Origin: Bryobacteraceae bacterium
Lineage (GTDB): Bacteria > Acidobacteriota > Terriglobia > Bryobacterales > Bryobacteraceae
Assembly (NCBI GenBank): GCA_947456995.1
Contig: CANGVB010000197.1
Location: forward strand, 1 to 6,842
Direction of reading: 5' to 3'
DNA length: 6,842 bases
Part shown: in pieces, positions 5,418 through 6,842 of the stretch
How positions within the stretch are numbered: position 1 is the stretch's first letter
Layout of the letters: each line of letters starts with the position of its first letter
Notes under the pieces: generated by a model
Databases searched by the model: none
What the model saw: only the letters and a program-made list of their open reading frames with translations
Told to the model about the DNA's origin: nothing
Translations under genes and position numbers: made by a program

Positions 5418-6842
5418 CTAAGGCACAATCAGAATCTCAACCCAAAAGCCCCGCTGCTCAAACCCAACCAGCGGCTTTAGCCCGGGAAGGTCCGCGACAT
5501 CCCTGAACCCTGCCTCATCGGCAAAGCGAAAGTACTTTCGCAGCAATTCTCTAACCCACGGCCAGCGTGCCAACCCATAGGAAGGGTCCCAGGCCCGCGC
5601 GTACAAAACCAGTACATCTCCGCGCTCCCACTCGAGCCCCTTCAGCCGCTCGATCGACAAATCCTCCACCGCCCGCACTGCCGCAATCGGCTCTTCCACA
5701 TAGCCGAGATAAGGCTTCCTCAATGCATCCGTCAGCGGCCATGTTGTTGTGATCCGGCTGCGGCTCAGACCGGATTCCACAAAGCCCGCTGCATTCCGTT
5801 GTGCCTCCACCAGATCCACCATCGCGAGATTATTCTCGAGCGCAAAGGGCCAGGGCGGATTTACAAACAACATGGTGATCAGCCCGGCACAACTGAGCGC
5901 CAACACTCCATGCCGCCACTTGCCCGCAAGCGTCGACATCCCCGCCGCAAAGGCTGCATAAAGCACCGGCAACACCGGCAACAGATACCTCTCAAGCACG
6001 GCTCCGCCAGTTACCGACACAAGCAAGATATGCGCGACACAAGCCGCCGCCACCGGCCTCCAACGCTGGTCAAATCCAACCTGCTTCCACCGCCAGATCA
6101 AGACTCCCAGCGGCAATATGTGTAAGTTCTCAATCCCCAGATAACTCACCCGCCGCAACAACGCATAGCCCAGCCGCACTGGATGCAGCGGATAAAGCAT
6201 GTTGTATTCCGTGTAGGCCGCATCCCCAAAGAGACGCCCGGTCGAGAACCAGACATAAGCCACCCAGTTCACTACCACCAGCACTGGCCCCAATACCAAT
6301 TGCGCTGCGAACTGGCGCCGCCCCTCACGCCAGGCAAAGACCCCCAACACAATCGGGATCCCGATTGATGTCTCCTTAAACGCCACGCTCAAGACCGCCG
6401 CTACCACCGCTACCATCTCCAACTTCATCAAGTAAGCAAGCAGCAATATCGTCGTAAACAAGGCCGAGGGCAAATCCAGTTGCGCCATCATCGACTGCGT
6501 GTAAACCAATGGATTGGCTAGTAATAAAGCCGCTACCGCAAAGGCCGGCACCCCGCGTGCTCCTTTGAGCAACTCTACGGCCAGCAGAAACGACACCGTC
6601 AAAAATGCCGCCCCAAAGAATAGCATCAGGCTCCGCGTAATTGGAATGGAATACCCAAACACTTTCCAGACTCCAGCCAGCAATAGAGGCAAGCCGGGAG
6701 GATGAGAGTTCGGCATCGCCGATTTGGGGATGAGCCCTCCGCCCTGATATAAATCATGGGCCTGAGAAATAAACTGCCCCGCTTCATCCCAGAAGAAGGG
6801 CAGGGAAATCAGTTTGAAATGGGTACTAAAGAGGATGAACGC
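5418..6842 (-). CDS. GT-C membrane glycosyltransferase (ArnT/PMT, GT39-like), 5' end outside the window
   Basis: 474 codons are visible and the frame stays open to the right edge. An internal ATG at 6716 is not the start, because family-typical sequence lies before it: the 42 codons upstream read FFWDEAGQF (aspartate codon at 6786-6788) and then YQGGGLIPKS. Known: in ArnT/PMT-type GT-C enzymes an acidic D-E motif in the first extracytoplasmic loop is catalytic, followed by a HPPG stretch. Here HPPG is seen right after the ATG at 6716. The rest contains many hydrophobic segments, a QLDLP motif, KETS and RYLLPVLP, all common in this family, and ends in a soluble C-terminal tail (about the last 120 residues). 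Role: transfers a sugar from a lipid-phosphate donor to a lipid, glycan or protein on the outer face of the membrane. Donor and acceptor are unknown. It is codirectional with the ABC unit and 71 nt upstream of it, but a shared transcript is uncertain. Confidence 0.85.
   Translation of the reverse strand, partial: AFILFSTHFKLISLPFFWDEAGQFISQAHDLYQGGGLIPKSAMPNSHPPGLPLLLAGVWKVFGYSIPITRSLMLFFGAAFLTVSFLLAVELLKGARGVPAFAVAALLLANPLVYTQSMMAQLDLPSALFTTILLLAYLMKLEMVAVVAAVLSVAFKETSIGIPIVLGVFAWREGRRQFAAQLVLGPVLVVVNWVAYVWFSTGRLFGDAAYTEYNMLYPLHPVRLGYALLRRVSYLGIENLHILPLGVLIWRWKQVGFDQRWRPVAAACVAHILLVSVTGGAVLERYLLPVLPVLYAAFAAGMSTLAGKWRHGVLALSCAGLITMLFVNPPWPFALENNLAMVDLVEAQRNAAGFVESGLSRSRITTTWPLTDALRKPYLGYVEEPIAAVRAVEDLSIERLKGLEWERGDVLVLYARAWDPSYGLARWPWVRELLRKYFRFADEAGFRDVADLPGLKPLVGFEQRGFWVEILIVP

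Overview
The window looks like part of a GC-rich bacterial chromosome. I infer Acidobacteriota, perhaps near Bryobacteraceae/Solibacterales. The grounds are a secreted ankyrin protein that carries a c-type heme motif, and a left-edge frame resembling the helix-hairpin-helix tail found on some c-type cytochromes of that group. This placement rests on recalled gene style, not on a marker gene. I see no tRNA, rRNA, CRISPR array, insertion sequence or phage gene.

Left part (1-2181). A minus-strand frame is open from about 258 through the left edge. Its downstream half looks coding and resembles a ComEA-like helix-hairpin-helix segment, but it lacks a convincing start and may be a decayed remnant. 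Rightward from 277 runs a 634-residue protein made of a signal peptide, seven to eight ankyrin repeats, one CxxCH heme site and a C-terminal alpha-alpha barrel-like region with three prenyltransferase/squalene-cyclase (QW-type) repeats. A small dyad lies just before its ribosome binding site.

Middle part (2178-5346, minus strand, transcribed right to left). A compact four-gene unit encodes an ABC ATPase, an ABC-2 permease, a DesK/NarL-type membrane histidine kinase and a LuxR-type response regulator. Two junctions overlap by 4 nt (ATGA, GTGA) and one is separated by 3 nt, so the genes are probably co-transcribed and translationally coupled. The gene order matches Bacillus yvfRSTU and resembles the linearmycin-resistance lnr loci, where a two-component system controls an exporter for membrane-active compounds. 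The expected circuit is that the kinase senses a membrane signal, the regulator activates the operon, and the transporter exports or removes the compound. The ligand cannot be read from the sequence.

Right part (5418-6842, minus strand). The 3' portion of an ArnT/PMT-like GT-C membrane glycosyltransferase gene enters from beyond the right edge. A 71-nt gap with a TGACA-TT-TGTCA palindrome separates it from the ABC unit and is the most likely control point for that unit. The ankyrin gene and the response-regulator gene converge and overlap tail to tail by 4 nt, so there is no intergenic terminator between them. Apart from the left edge, every stretch longer than about 100 nt is accounted for by a gene.
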